In this document: one piece after another, positions 28,929 through 35,831 of the stretch | Layout: each line of letters begins with the position of its first letter | Position numbering within the stretch: position 1 is the stretch's first letter | NCBI RefSeq assembly: GCF_001665605.1 | Contig: NZ_LZSV01000016.1 | Coordinates: 124,001 to 188,000 of the forward strand | Direction of reading: 5' to 3' | Source: Mycobacterium sp. 852014-50255_SCH5639931 | Lineage (GTDB): Bacteria > Actinomycetota > Actinomycetes > Mycobacteriales > Mycobacteriaceae | DNA length: 64,000 nucleotides | Program-made: the position numbers and the translations under genes | The notes under the pieces: generated by a model | What the model was told of the DNA's origin: nothing | The model's database searches: none | The model's input: the letters and a program-made list of their open reading frames with translations, nothing else

Positions 28929-30134
28929 GTGACGACCAACGTTCACGCCGCCGATTCCGACGGCCGGGCCGTCAGCCTGCGTGACCCCTACCCGTTCTTC
29001 GCGCGAAAGCGCCGCGAAGCCGGGGTGTTCCGCGGGACGGTCATGGACTACTCCAAGACGCCGGAGTCGCTCATGCCCAAGCGCGAGTACTCCGCGGTGT
29101 CCTTCGATGCGGTGAACACGGTGTTCCGGGACGGTCGAGTGTTCAGCTCCGCACCATACGACAAGACAATCGGCCTCTTCATGGGGCCGACCATCCTGGC
29201 GATGGAGGGAAAGAAGCATCGCGATCATCGCAACCTGGTGTCCGCTGCATTCAAGTCCAAGGCGCTGGCCCGCTGGGAGAACACCATTGTGCGGCCGATC
29301 TGCAACGCGCTGATCGACGAATTCATCGCCAGCGGTGAAGCAGACCTGGTCCGGAACTTCACCTTCGAATTTCCCACCCGCGTCATCGCCCAGCTGCTGG
29401 GGCTGCCGGCCGACGACTTGCCGATGTTCCGCAAGCGCGCCGTGCAATTGATCAGCTACCACGTCGACTACGAGGGTGCGTTCGAGGCGTCGGCGGCGCT
29501 CAAGGATTACTTCGTTGAGCAGATCGAACAGCGCAAATCCCAGCCCACCGAGGACATCATCGGTGATCTGGTCACCGCGGAGATCGACGGCGAAAAGCTA
29601 AGCGACGAAGCCATTTACTCCTTCCTCCGGCTGCTGCTGCCGGCCGGCTTGGAAACCACGTACCGGTCGTCGGGCAACCTGCTGTACCTGCTGCTCACCC
29701 ATCCGGACCAGTTCGCCGCGGTGCAGGCCGATCGCGAACTCTTGCCGCAGGCGATCGAGGAAGGGCTGCGCTTCGAGACGCCGCTCACCACCGTGCAGCG
29801 ATTCACCACCGAGGACACCGAGCTGGATGGTGTCGAGATTCCGGCACGTGCGGTGGTGGGCGTGTGCATCGGGTCCGCGAACCGCGACGAACGGCGCTGG
29901 GATCGGTCGGAAGAGTTCGACATGTTTCGCAAGCACCAACCGCACATCTCGTTCGCCGCCGGTGAGCACACGTGTCTGGGGCTGCACTTGGCGCGGCTGG
30001 AAACCCGCGTCGCCGTCGAATGCCTGCTGGACCGGGTAACCGACGTCAGGCTGCTCACCGACGACGACCCACACATTCACGGCCAACCCTTCCGTTCCCC
30101 GACGGCGCTTCCCGTGACGTTCAAGGCAAAGTAG
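28929..30134 (+). CDS. Cytochrome P450 monooxygenase, paralogue of the P450 at 10263
   Basis: The 401-residue P450 starts at GTG 28929 (MTTNVHAADS) behind GGAGAG; the frame is open further upstream but runs through the operator. It has I-helix AGLETT, K-helix EEGLRFE and heme loop FAAGEHTCLGLHLAR with Cys349. Blocks such as LLLPAGLETTYRSSGN and SANRDE are shared with the P450 at 10263, which indicates duplication. It is followed 9 bp later by a CoA-transferase. The neighbouring Rieske and FadD unit suggests oxidation of the same substrate at another position. Confidence 0.9.
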   Translation: MTTNVHAADSDGRAVSLRDPYPFFARKRREAGVFRGTVMDYSKTPESLMPKREYSAVSFDAVNTVFRDGRVFSSAPYDKTIGLFMGPTILAMEGKKHRDHRNLVSAAFKSKALARWENTIVRPICNALIDEFIASGEADLVRNFTFEFPTRVIAQLLGLPADDLPMFRKRAVQLISYHVDYEGAFEASAALKDYFVEQIEQRKSQPTEDIIGDLVTAEIDGEKLSDEAIYSFLRLLLPAGLETTYRSSGNLLYLLLTHPDQFAAVQADRELLPQAIEEGLRFETPLTTVQRFTTEDTELDGVEIPARAVVGVCIGSANRDERRWDRSEEFDMFRKHQPHISFAAGEHTCLGLHLARLETRVAVECLLDRVTDVRLLTDDDPHIHGQPFRSPTALPVTFKAK

Positions 30135-30143
30135 GGTCCGGAA

Positions 30144-31373
30144 ATGGTAAAAGTCATGTCGGGCTTCCGGGTCCTGGAACTTGCGCAATTCACCTTCGTC
30201 CCGGCGGCGGGCGCCATCCTGGCCGACTGGGGTGCGGACGTCATCAAGGTCGAACACCCGCTGCGCGGCGACACCCAACGCGGCTTCATCAACATGGGTG
30301 GCATCCAACTCGATCCGGAGCGGCACCCTCTGATGGAGCATCCCAACCGGGGCAAGCGCAGCGTCGGGATCGACGTATCCACGCCGGGCGGTCAGGAAGT
30401 GATCTACGAACTGGCCAAGACCTCCGACGTGTTCCTCACCAACTACATGCCCGCTCAGCGGCAGAAGCACAAGTTCGACGTGGAACACATTCGCGCGGTG
30501 AATCCGAACATCGTCTACGCGCGCGGTTCGGCGTACGGCGACAAGGGTGCCGAGCGTGACGTGGGTGGCTATGACGGGACGGCGTTCTGGACGCGCAGCG
30601 GCATCGGGTACGCACTGACGCCCGAGGAGCTGGGTGGCGCACTGGGGCAAGGCATTCCCGCGTTCGGCGATTCCATCGGCGGCATGTTCATCGCCGGCGG
30701 CATCTCGGCGGCGCTGCTGCATCGCGAGCGCACCGGCGAAGCCCTCGAACTCGACGTGTCGTTGCTGAGCACGGCCTGGTGGGCGGCGGGAGCGAGCGTG
30801 ACTCAGGGCATGGAGACCGGACAGGTCATGCGCAGTCCGATGCCGGGCTCGGCGACCGCGATGTCGGTCAATCCTTTTATGGGCAACTACGAAACCTCCG
30901 ACGGCGGCACCATCAACCTCTGCATCATCAGCCCGACAGGCCTGATCCGCGACACTTTCGAGCATCTCGGCATACCAGAGGCGGCCGACGATCCCCGCTT
31001 CTCCGAAGTGCTCCCGCTGATCCAGAATGCCAACGCGGCCGCCGAACTGATCGCAAAGGCCTTCGCCGGCAAGCCCTTCGACTACTGGCGGCAGCACCTG
31101 AAGACAATGAAGGGTCAGTGGGCGCCGTTCCAGAGCCTGCTCGACCTGGTGGACGACGAGCAGGCCCTTGCCAACGACATGGTCAGCGAGGTCGAACTCG
31201 CCAGCGGCGGTAGGCCTTTCCGCGTCGTGCGCGGCCCCGTGCAGTTCAACCACGAGCCGCTGGTCACCACGCGGGCGCCCCAGGCCTCCGAGCACACCGA
31301 GATCGTGCTGATGGAACTGGGCATGGACTGGGACCGTATCGAGGAGCTGAAGGACTCGGGGGCCATTGCGTGA
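30144..31373 (+). CDS. CaiB/BaiF family class III CoA-transferase
   Basis: The 409-residue protein has the family N-terminus VLELAQFTFVPAAGAILADWGADVIKVE, KRSVGIDVSTPGGQEV, the TNYMPAQR segment and GGYDGTAFWTRSG, where Asp144 aligns with the catalytic Asp that forms the acyl-anhydride intermediate. It exchanges CoA between a carboxylic acid and an acyl-CoA. The following segments (GNYETSDGGTINLCI, APFQSLLDLVDDEQ) are typical of the C-terminal lobe. It lies 9 bp behind the P450, so it may activate a P450-derived acid without ATP. The gene ends before a convergent secreted-protein operon. Confidence 0.85.
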   Translation: MVKVMSGFRVLELAQFTFVPAAGAILADWGADVIKVEHPLRGDTQRGFINMGGIQLDPERHPLMEHPNRGKRSVGIDVSTPGGQEVIYELAKTSDVFLTNYMPAQRQKHKFDVEHIRAVNPNIVYARGSAYGDKGAERDVGGYDGTAFWTRSGIGYALTPEELGGALGQGIPAFGDSIGGMFIAGGISAALLHRERTGEALELDVSLLSTAWWAAGASVTQGMETGQVMRSPMPGSATAMSVNPFMGNYETSDGGTINLCIISPTGLIRDTFEHLGIPEAADDPRFSEVLPLIQNANAAAELIAKAFAGKPFDYWRQHLKTMKGQWAPFQSLLDLVDDEQALANDMVSEVELASGGRPFRVVRGPVQFNHEPLVTTRAPQASEHTEIVLMELGMDWDRIEELKDSGAIA

Positions 31374-31447
31374 ACCGCGCCCCCGCACAGTGATCGGTAC
31401 GGCCTCATGGCCGAACGTGCGTCTGCGGCGACGGCACTGATGACCCG

Positions 31448-31936
31448 CTAGAACGATTGCACCTTCTGTTCGCTGACGCGCATGCCATGTCCGGTGTGGT
31501 CATTGGTAAAGGTGATGGCGTCGGCGGTCGCGGCGATGGTCCAGCCCTGGGTCCAATACGTTCGCGGACTGAGCGCGATCTTGCCCTCGAGGGCGCCCAG
31601 GTCTGCGTCGACGAACTGAAGTTCGCCGTCGGCCGTGACACTGACCGTGTGAAAAGGTCTGCCATCGCTGCGAGGAGGCCAACTGTGCGAAGAAGTTTCG
31701 CAGGCGACCAGGGCGACGCTCACCGAACAACCAATAGCCTGCGATGCGGTGGTCACGCGCGCATACCCCTGCGCGTTGGGCGCCAGCGGCGAGGGCGGTG
31801 TGGGTGGCGTCGAGGTGGCGATCAGGTGATACGCGGGCCCCGCCGTGACCGCCGTTGGTATCAAGGCGGCCGCCACCGCGGCACACGCGGCAGCAGCTAT
31901 AAGACCGAGCGCCTTGAACGTATCTATCCGTGTCAT
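31448..31936 (-). CDS. Small secreted protein, conserved hypothetical
   Basis: The 162-residue protein starts at ATG 31936 (MTRIDTFKALGLIAAAACAA) with a signal peptide cleaved near TAVTAGPA, so it should be exported. The mature part has two Cys (IGCSVSVALVACE) and beta-rich segments ending TFTNDHTGHGMRVSEQKVQSF. I do not recognise the family. It follows the other secreted-protein gene (31959-32681) by 22 bp and is probably co-transcribed from the promoter carrying the repeated 19-bp element at 32744. Confidence 0.7.
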   Translation of the reverse strand: MTRIDTFKALGLIAAAACAAVAAALIPTAVTAGPAYHLIATSTPPTPPSPLAPNAQGYARVTTASQAIGCSVSVALVACETSSHSWPPRSDGRPFHTVSVTADGELQFVDADLGALEGKIALSPRTYWTQGWTIAATADAITFTNDHTGHGMRVSEQKVQSF

Positions 31937-31958
31937 GCCGCACCTTTTATCTTCGCGT

Positions 31959-32681
31959 TCAAGGCATTTGGTAGGCGCACCTGCCGGGCTTGTGCTCGGT
32001 GAGCGGGGCGGGTTGGCCATCGACCCGAATCGCACAGTCATGGGTACCGTTGTGGTCGGTGTAGTTCAAAGCCAGAAGTTTGCTTCCGGTCACCTCCACC
32101 GTCTGCGACCACGGCGTCGAAACCCACTTGGTTGTGCTGGGCGGATACACCGGCGTACCTGGGTCGGGGATGACCGAGAAAACGTCACCGCCGCCCAAGA
32201 CCTGATAGGTAATGGTGTGTTTGCCCGGCCCGGGTGCGTTGTTCTGTGGCTGCAGCCCGCCGGTGGCACCGACGCCCGCGTTGGCGTTCTCCTGCCACGT
32301 TTCTTGCCGCCGCTGCGGGGAGACGCACACTGCGTCGCCGTCGTATCCTTCGCGCCATACCAATCCCGAAACGCACGTCTTAGGCCCGTAGGCGCCACCG
32401 CCCGCATAGCCGTCGCCTCGGGCGGCGGCGGCATTCTCGTTCTGAACCTCTTGGGCGATGCCCGGGGGCACACAAACGTGGTCGCCGGGCCGCGTCAGCC
32501 GCGGAACCTGGCCGGCGATGTCGCCGGGAATGCATCCGCCGTTAGCCGAGGCGGTCGGTGACGCGACGACAGCTCCGGCGACGGTGAGGGCGGCCGCACA
32601 AATCGGCAACATGGGTGATAGCCACGTGCCGCGAATGAGCTTGGCCACGGGCGTGGGCTGCGATGCGAAGTGATTGGACAT
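31959..32681 (-). CDS. Secreted protein with repeated Cys motif and MmpS-like C-terminal beta domain
   Basis: The 240-residue precursor has a twin hydrophobic N-terminus (LSPMLPICAAALTVAGAVVA) with likely cleavage after ASPTASANG. The middle has two similar units: GDHVCVPPGIAQEVQNENAA and GDAVCVSPQRRQETWQENAN. The C-terminal ~90 residues (HTITYQVLGGGDVFSVIPDP, VTGSKLLALNYTDH) resemble the beta-sandwich of MmpS-type exported proteins. It probably acts at the cell surface. It leads a two-gene unit with the 31936 gene; the repeated 19-bp element lies 62 bp upstream. Confidence 0.7.
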   Translation of the reverse strand: MSNHFASQPTPVAKLIRGTWLSPMLPICAAALTVAGAVVASPTASANGGCIPGDIAGQVPRLTRPGDHVCVPPGIAQEVQNENAAAARGDGYAGGGAYGPKTCVSGLVWREGYDGDAVCVSPQRRQETWQENANAGVGATGGLQPQNNAPGPGKHTITYQVLGGGDVFSVIPDPGTPVYPPSTTKWVSTPWSQTVEVTGSKLLALNYTDHNGTHDCAIRVDGQPAPLTEHKPGRCAYQMP

Positions 32682-32743
32682 GCGAAGGCCTCCTATCGAC
32701 GGTCCGGGCTGCTTCCGACGCTATGGCGGGCAGGGCCGCAGAG

Positions 32744-32762
32744 AAATACGGTGTTTCCCTAC
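32744..32762 (-). promoter_or_regulatory. Repeated 19-bp element A (GTAGGGA-N4-CCNTATTT)
   Basis: On the coding strand it reads GTAGGGAAACACCGTATTT. The same spacing and bases recur at 33826 and 35402 before two other secreted-protein units, and partly at 35813. It lies 62 bp before the start at 32681. It is a candidate binding site for the adjacent LuxR/AAA regulator or an alternative sigma factor. Confidence 0.5.
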
Positions 32763-32808
32763 AAAAATGATTTGGCAGCCGGTTTGGCGCGACATTCCGC
32801 CTCAGAGC

Positions 32809-33724
32809 TCACAGGCCGCCGGTGACGTCTTGTTCGACGTGGCCGAACTCGTCGTCTTGGCCATTGAACGTGCCGTGGCATGACACCACCAAGTGATACT
32901 TGACGCCCAGCGGTGGCGCCAGGAAGTCAAGCCTGGTGGCATCATTCGGGTTGACGTTGAAGTCACGGTGTACCGCCGGCATCAAGAGCCCATTCCTCGG
33001 CGCGGCGTCATACGTGCACTTGCCAGGCAATGTCGAGGTGTTTTTGACGTCACCGCCACTGAAGTCGGTGATTGCTCGACATTGACCGCGATCGCGTTCT
33101 TCGGCGGCTTCGGCGCAGGAGGCGACGGATTGGGCGTCTTGGAGCAATCCGAGCCGGCAGGCACCTGGTAGTTGCCGGTACAACGTATCGGAAGGTTGTT
33201 CGGACTCGCTGCTGCCTGACAAGTTTGCCCAGCCGGAACGGTCGGAGTTTCCCAACCCGCCGGACACTGGACGGCCGCCGGTGGTGCTGGGGGGGGGCGG
33301 CCGCCGGCTTACCCAGCACGATGGCGACGGCATCGTTATCGCCAGTGCGGAAGAAACCCACGCCGAAGTCTTTGTTGCTGCAGTCGTTGATGGCAGGGTG
33401 GCATCGCCAACGGCGATGCGGGTAGCCCCTCCGCGTTGTTCGCGCTCCCGAAGGGAAAGGCCTTCGTGACGGTGAAGGTGCCCTTGTACTGTCCGGCCGG
33501 GGGCACCCCCGGCAGGTTGTTGCCGATGGCATGCTGCGCCTCCCCCTCCAGGGGGAGGCTGTAATTCAAAGGGGGACAAGTCGATCCTCCTCGCGCGTTG
33601 TTAACCGCCTGGCGGATGGCAGCGAGTGGATCGGCGGACGCGATCGGCGCCATCGTTAACGCGAGCGCCCCGAACCCGTCAGCGCCGCGAACACAACCGC
33701 AACTGATGCTCGGGTTCTGGCCAT
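32809..33724 (-). pseudogene. Frameshifted secreted CAP-like repeat protein
   Basis: Joined across frames, this encodes a signal peptide (MARTRASVAVVFAAL / FGALALTMAPIASADPL), a degenerate CAP-like unit (STCPPLNYSLPLEGEAQHAI, DCSNKDFGVGFFRTGDN) like those in the neighbour at 34520, Cys-rich CPAGWETPTVPAGQTC and IRCTGNYQVPAGSDC segments, and a C-terminal domain (CTYDAAPRNG, KYHLVVSCHG). At least five frame changes are needed: near 33680 in the signal peptide, near 33428, near 33392, in a nine-G run at 33289-33297, and near 33075. The number of breaks argues for real decay, though the G-run could be a sequencing error. An intact paralogue lies next to it. Confidence 0.7.
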
Positions 33725-33825
33725 GGTGATCTCCTGTTCGTCGCCAGCCGCACGCCGCATGCGGCAGGCCGGCGTGTCGGTGTCCGCCCGACTTGCAAGA
33801 CGCTAAGTGGAATGCTCCGATGCGG

Positions 33826-33844
33826 AAATAAGGAGGATCCCTAC
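33826..33844 (-). promoter_or_regulatory. Repeated 19-bp element B
   Basis: Coding-strand reading GTAGGGATCCTCCTTATTT, 101 bp before the start of the frameshifted secreted-protein gene. It matches the elements at 32744 and 35402 in all fixed positions with identical spacing. Confidence 0.5.
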
Positions 33845-33871
33845 TCTTGTGCGTTCATTGACCTGCCAGGG

Positions 33872-34462
33872 CTATTTGGGTACCTGTGGGGCAATTTCGT
33901 GAGCAAGTTTCACGGCGGCGGCGTTGGCCTGCTCCGCGGAGAGCCGCAACACGGCCACCTGCACGGTGTTGACGCGATTACCGGCGGCGAACTCGACCCC
34001 GCCACCACCCATGTACCGCATGCCGTCCGGCCCCGGCGTGCTGGGGTCGGGGAAGCCCGCCGCCGGCGGAGGGAGCTTGTCGTTCAGGGCGGTGCCCGGA
34101 TTGCTGATGGTCAATGAGACCGATTCGTCGGTCGCCTTGTTCGTCCACATGCAGTCTCCCTGATCGGGATCCTTCCCTGTCGACACCCCTGTCGCCGGAG
34201 TGCCCAGCAACGACGTAATCTCCTGTGGCGCAATCATGGAGCACGCGTCGATGCGCGTTCCTGCGTGCGGCGCGGCGTTGGCCGCCGACTGCGACGGCCC
34301 TGGTCGGCCCGCCCCGTTCCCCGGCCCGCTCGACCCGCATCCGGCGATCACACAGGACAGCGCGGCGATGGCGGCCAGTGCTTTCGTTCGGTGGATCTCA
34401 CCACCGGTCGTCCGGAGCCAATACCGTGTTCTGTCGATGGCCGTACCCGCATGTTGTCGCAC
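33872..34462 (-). CDS. DUF3558-type lipoprotein
   Basis: The 196-residue precursor has a lipoprotein signal (ALAAIAALSCVIAGCGSS) whose lipobox Cys would be lipidated and anchored in the membrane. The mature domain has the DUF3558 pattern: DACSMIAPQEITSLLGTP, then GDCMWTNKATDESVSLTISN and a C-terminal LSAEQANAAAVKLA helix, with a probable disulfide between the two Cys. Start at GTG 34462 is the only usable one in frame but leaves a long 30-residue n-region. It lies 57 bp after the CAP-like gene and is likely in its transcript. The role of the family is not established. Confidence 0.75.
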   Translation of the reverse strand: MRQHAGTAIDRTRYWLRTTGGEIHRTKALAAIAALSCVIAGCGSSGPGNGAGRPGPSQSAANAAPHAGTRIDACSMIAPQEITSLLGTPATGVSTGKDPDQGDCMWTNKATDESVSLTISNPGTALNDKLPPPAAGFPDPSTPGPDGMRYMGGGGVEFAAGNRVNTVQVAVLRLSAEQANAAAVKLAHEIAPQVPK

Positions 34463-34519
34463 AGGCGTCTCTTTTCTACTCGAATCTGGTTCGCTGCAGC
34501 GATTTTCGTTCGGCCGCGC

Positions 34520-35284
34520 CTATTGCTTGGCCAGCACGACGGTGACGACGTCGACGCTGCGGTCATCGTGCCGGATGAAGCCCACACCGAAGGTCGTGTT
34601 ACTGCAGTCGGCGATGGCGGGATTCGCTTTTGACGTGGCGCTTTGGATGGCCTTGATCATCGGGTCACCGGAACCCAGGAAGCCCACTTCGCCCGCCCTC
34701 AGTGCGGCGTTCTCCGTTCGCGCGTATTGCTGGGCATCGTTTTCAAGGCTGGTCCGATATGTCAATGCCGGACAATGTGTTTGGCTGCGTGCCTGGATGA
34801 CCGAATCGGCCGCTGCACCAAGTCCGGGACCAGGCTGCTGGTTTTGCGGCGGGGTGACTGACGGTTTGGTCGGCTGACCCAGCACGATCGTGACGACGTC
34901 GACACTGCGGTCATCGTGCCGGATGAAGCCGACTCCGAAGTCGGTGTAGTTGCAGTTCGCGAGTGCACTTTTCGCCTTGGACATCACGCTGTCGTCAGCC
35001 TTGGCGAAAGGATCACCCGAACCGAGAAAGCCGACCACCGTCCCGGGATACCCGCCGGCCTGCGGCGGCTTTTCGGTGGTCGCGTACTGCTGGGCGACGC
35101 TGTCGAGGTCGCCACGTGCCGTCAGTCCGGGGCACGCTGTGGTGCCGCGAACATTGTTGACGTAGTCGCGCGTTTGCTGTTGATCGGCGTGGGCGATGCC
35201 GCTCGGTGTCGCGCCTACGAGCACGACAAGGCCGGTGATGGTGGTCGCGACGGCAAGCGGTGCTGATTGTTCTGTTCTCGTCAT
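34520..35284 (-). CDS. Secreted protein with two tandem degenerate CAP-like domains
   Basis: The 254-residue precursor has a signal peptide (PLAVATTITGLVVLVGATPS, cleavage near AHA-D). Two ~100-residue repeats follow: ACPGLTARGDLDSVAQQYA ... CNYTDFGVGFIRHDDRSVDV (about 45-138) and HCPALTYRTSLENDAQQYA ... CSNTTFGVGFIRHDDRSVDV (about 165-250). The block FGVGFIRHDDRSVDVVT is identical in both, so the duplication is recent or kept by conversion. Each repeat resembles a shortened CAP/SCP domain of mycobacterial secreted proteins and keeps two Cys. A Pro/Gln linker separates them. Element C lies 117 bp upstream. Confidence 0.8.
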   Translation of the reverse strand: MTRTEQSAPLAVATTITGLVVLVGATPSGIAHADQQQTRDYVNNVRGTTACPGLTARGDLDSVAQQYATTEKPPQAGGYPGTVVGFLGSGDPFAKADDSVMSKAKSALANCNYTDFGVGFIRHDDRSVDVVTIVLGQPTKPSVTPPQNQQPGPGLGAAADSVIQARSQTHCPALTYRTSLENDAQQYARTENAALRAGEVGFLGSGDPMIKAIQSATSKANPAIADCSNTTFGVGFIRHDDRSVDVVTVVLAKQ

Positions 35285-35401
35285 GACGGTTTCCTTCAGA
35301 AGTATTGGACGCGCCGCTGCGCGCGCGCCCGGGCCATCCCTGCGACGGTTTCGTTGTGTGCCCGCGTTACTAGGACTGTGGTCCCCGAGCGGGTTCGGGA
35401 G

Positions 35402-35420
35402 AAATAGGGGATTTCCCTAT
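35402..35420 (-). promoter_or_regulatory. Repeated 19-bp element C with ATAGGG-N5-CCCTAT dyad
   Basis: Coding-strand reading ATAGGGAAATCCCCTATTT. This copy contains a perfect six-base inverted repeat (ATAGGG, CCCTAT) and lies 117 bp before the CAP-like gene start. The 200-bp gap 35285-35484 otherwise holds a GC-rich stretch and no gene. Confidence 0.55.
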
Positions 35421-35484
35421 CGCTGCGATGCGGTCGGGTCGAATGGCACGCACGCGGGTCGCGGGGAGCGTATCGCCGGGCCGG

Positions 35485-35781
35485 TCAGCAGTCCCGTGAT
35501 CGCATCCAGCCGACAGCCGAGCTGATCCGTTGCGCTGGATCGCCGGCATCCTGGCAAACCTGGGCAACGAGCGCGGCCGACTCGGCAGCAAAGACACCGA
35601 ACGCGTAATCGTCCGCTGGCACGCCCATCGCCGTCAGCAGCCGGACCTGCTTGCCATCAGTCGACGCGGATGCCGCACTGTTGTTGAGACGATCAACGAC
35701 GTCGCCGATCGAGTTAGTGGGCGCCTGTGGGCCGTACCACTCGACGAGGAACCCCTGTGTGTGCTCCTCGACATTCGCCAT
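35485..35781 (-). CDS. Small conserved hypothetical protein next to the LuxR/AAA regulator
   Basis: A 98-residue cytosolic-looking protein from ATG 35781 (MANVEEHTQGFLVEWYGP); GTG codons at 35787 and 35790 are alternatives. It has no signal peptide or membrane helix and has a likely helical C-terminal half (FGVFAAESAALVAQVCQDAG). I do not recognise the family. It begins just after the regulator gene ends (35828), and element D overlaps that junction. It may be a small partner of the regulator or of the secreted proteins. Confidence 0.55.
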   Translation of the reverse strand: MANVEEHTQGFLVEWYGPQAPTNSIGDVVDRLNNSAASASTDGKQVRLLTAMGVPADDYAFGVFAAESAALVAQVCQDAGDPAQRISSAVGWMRSRDC

Positions 35782-35812
35782 CGGCACCACGCTACCGATG
35801 CCGGCGATCGTC

Positions 35813-35831
35813 GCATCAGGGTTTTCCCTAG
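35813..35831 (-). promoter_or_regulatory. Partial copy D of the repeated 19-bp element
   Basis: Coding-strand reading CTAGGGAAAACCCTGATGC. The TAGGGA-N4-CC half matches elements A-C but the TATTT half does not. It lies 31 bp before the small gene at 35781 and overlaps the end of the regulator gene. Confidence 0.3.
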
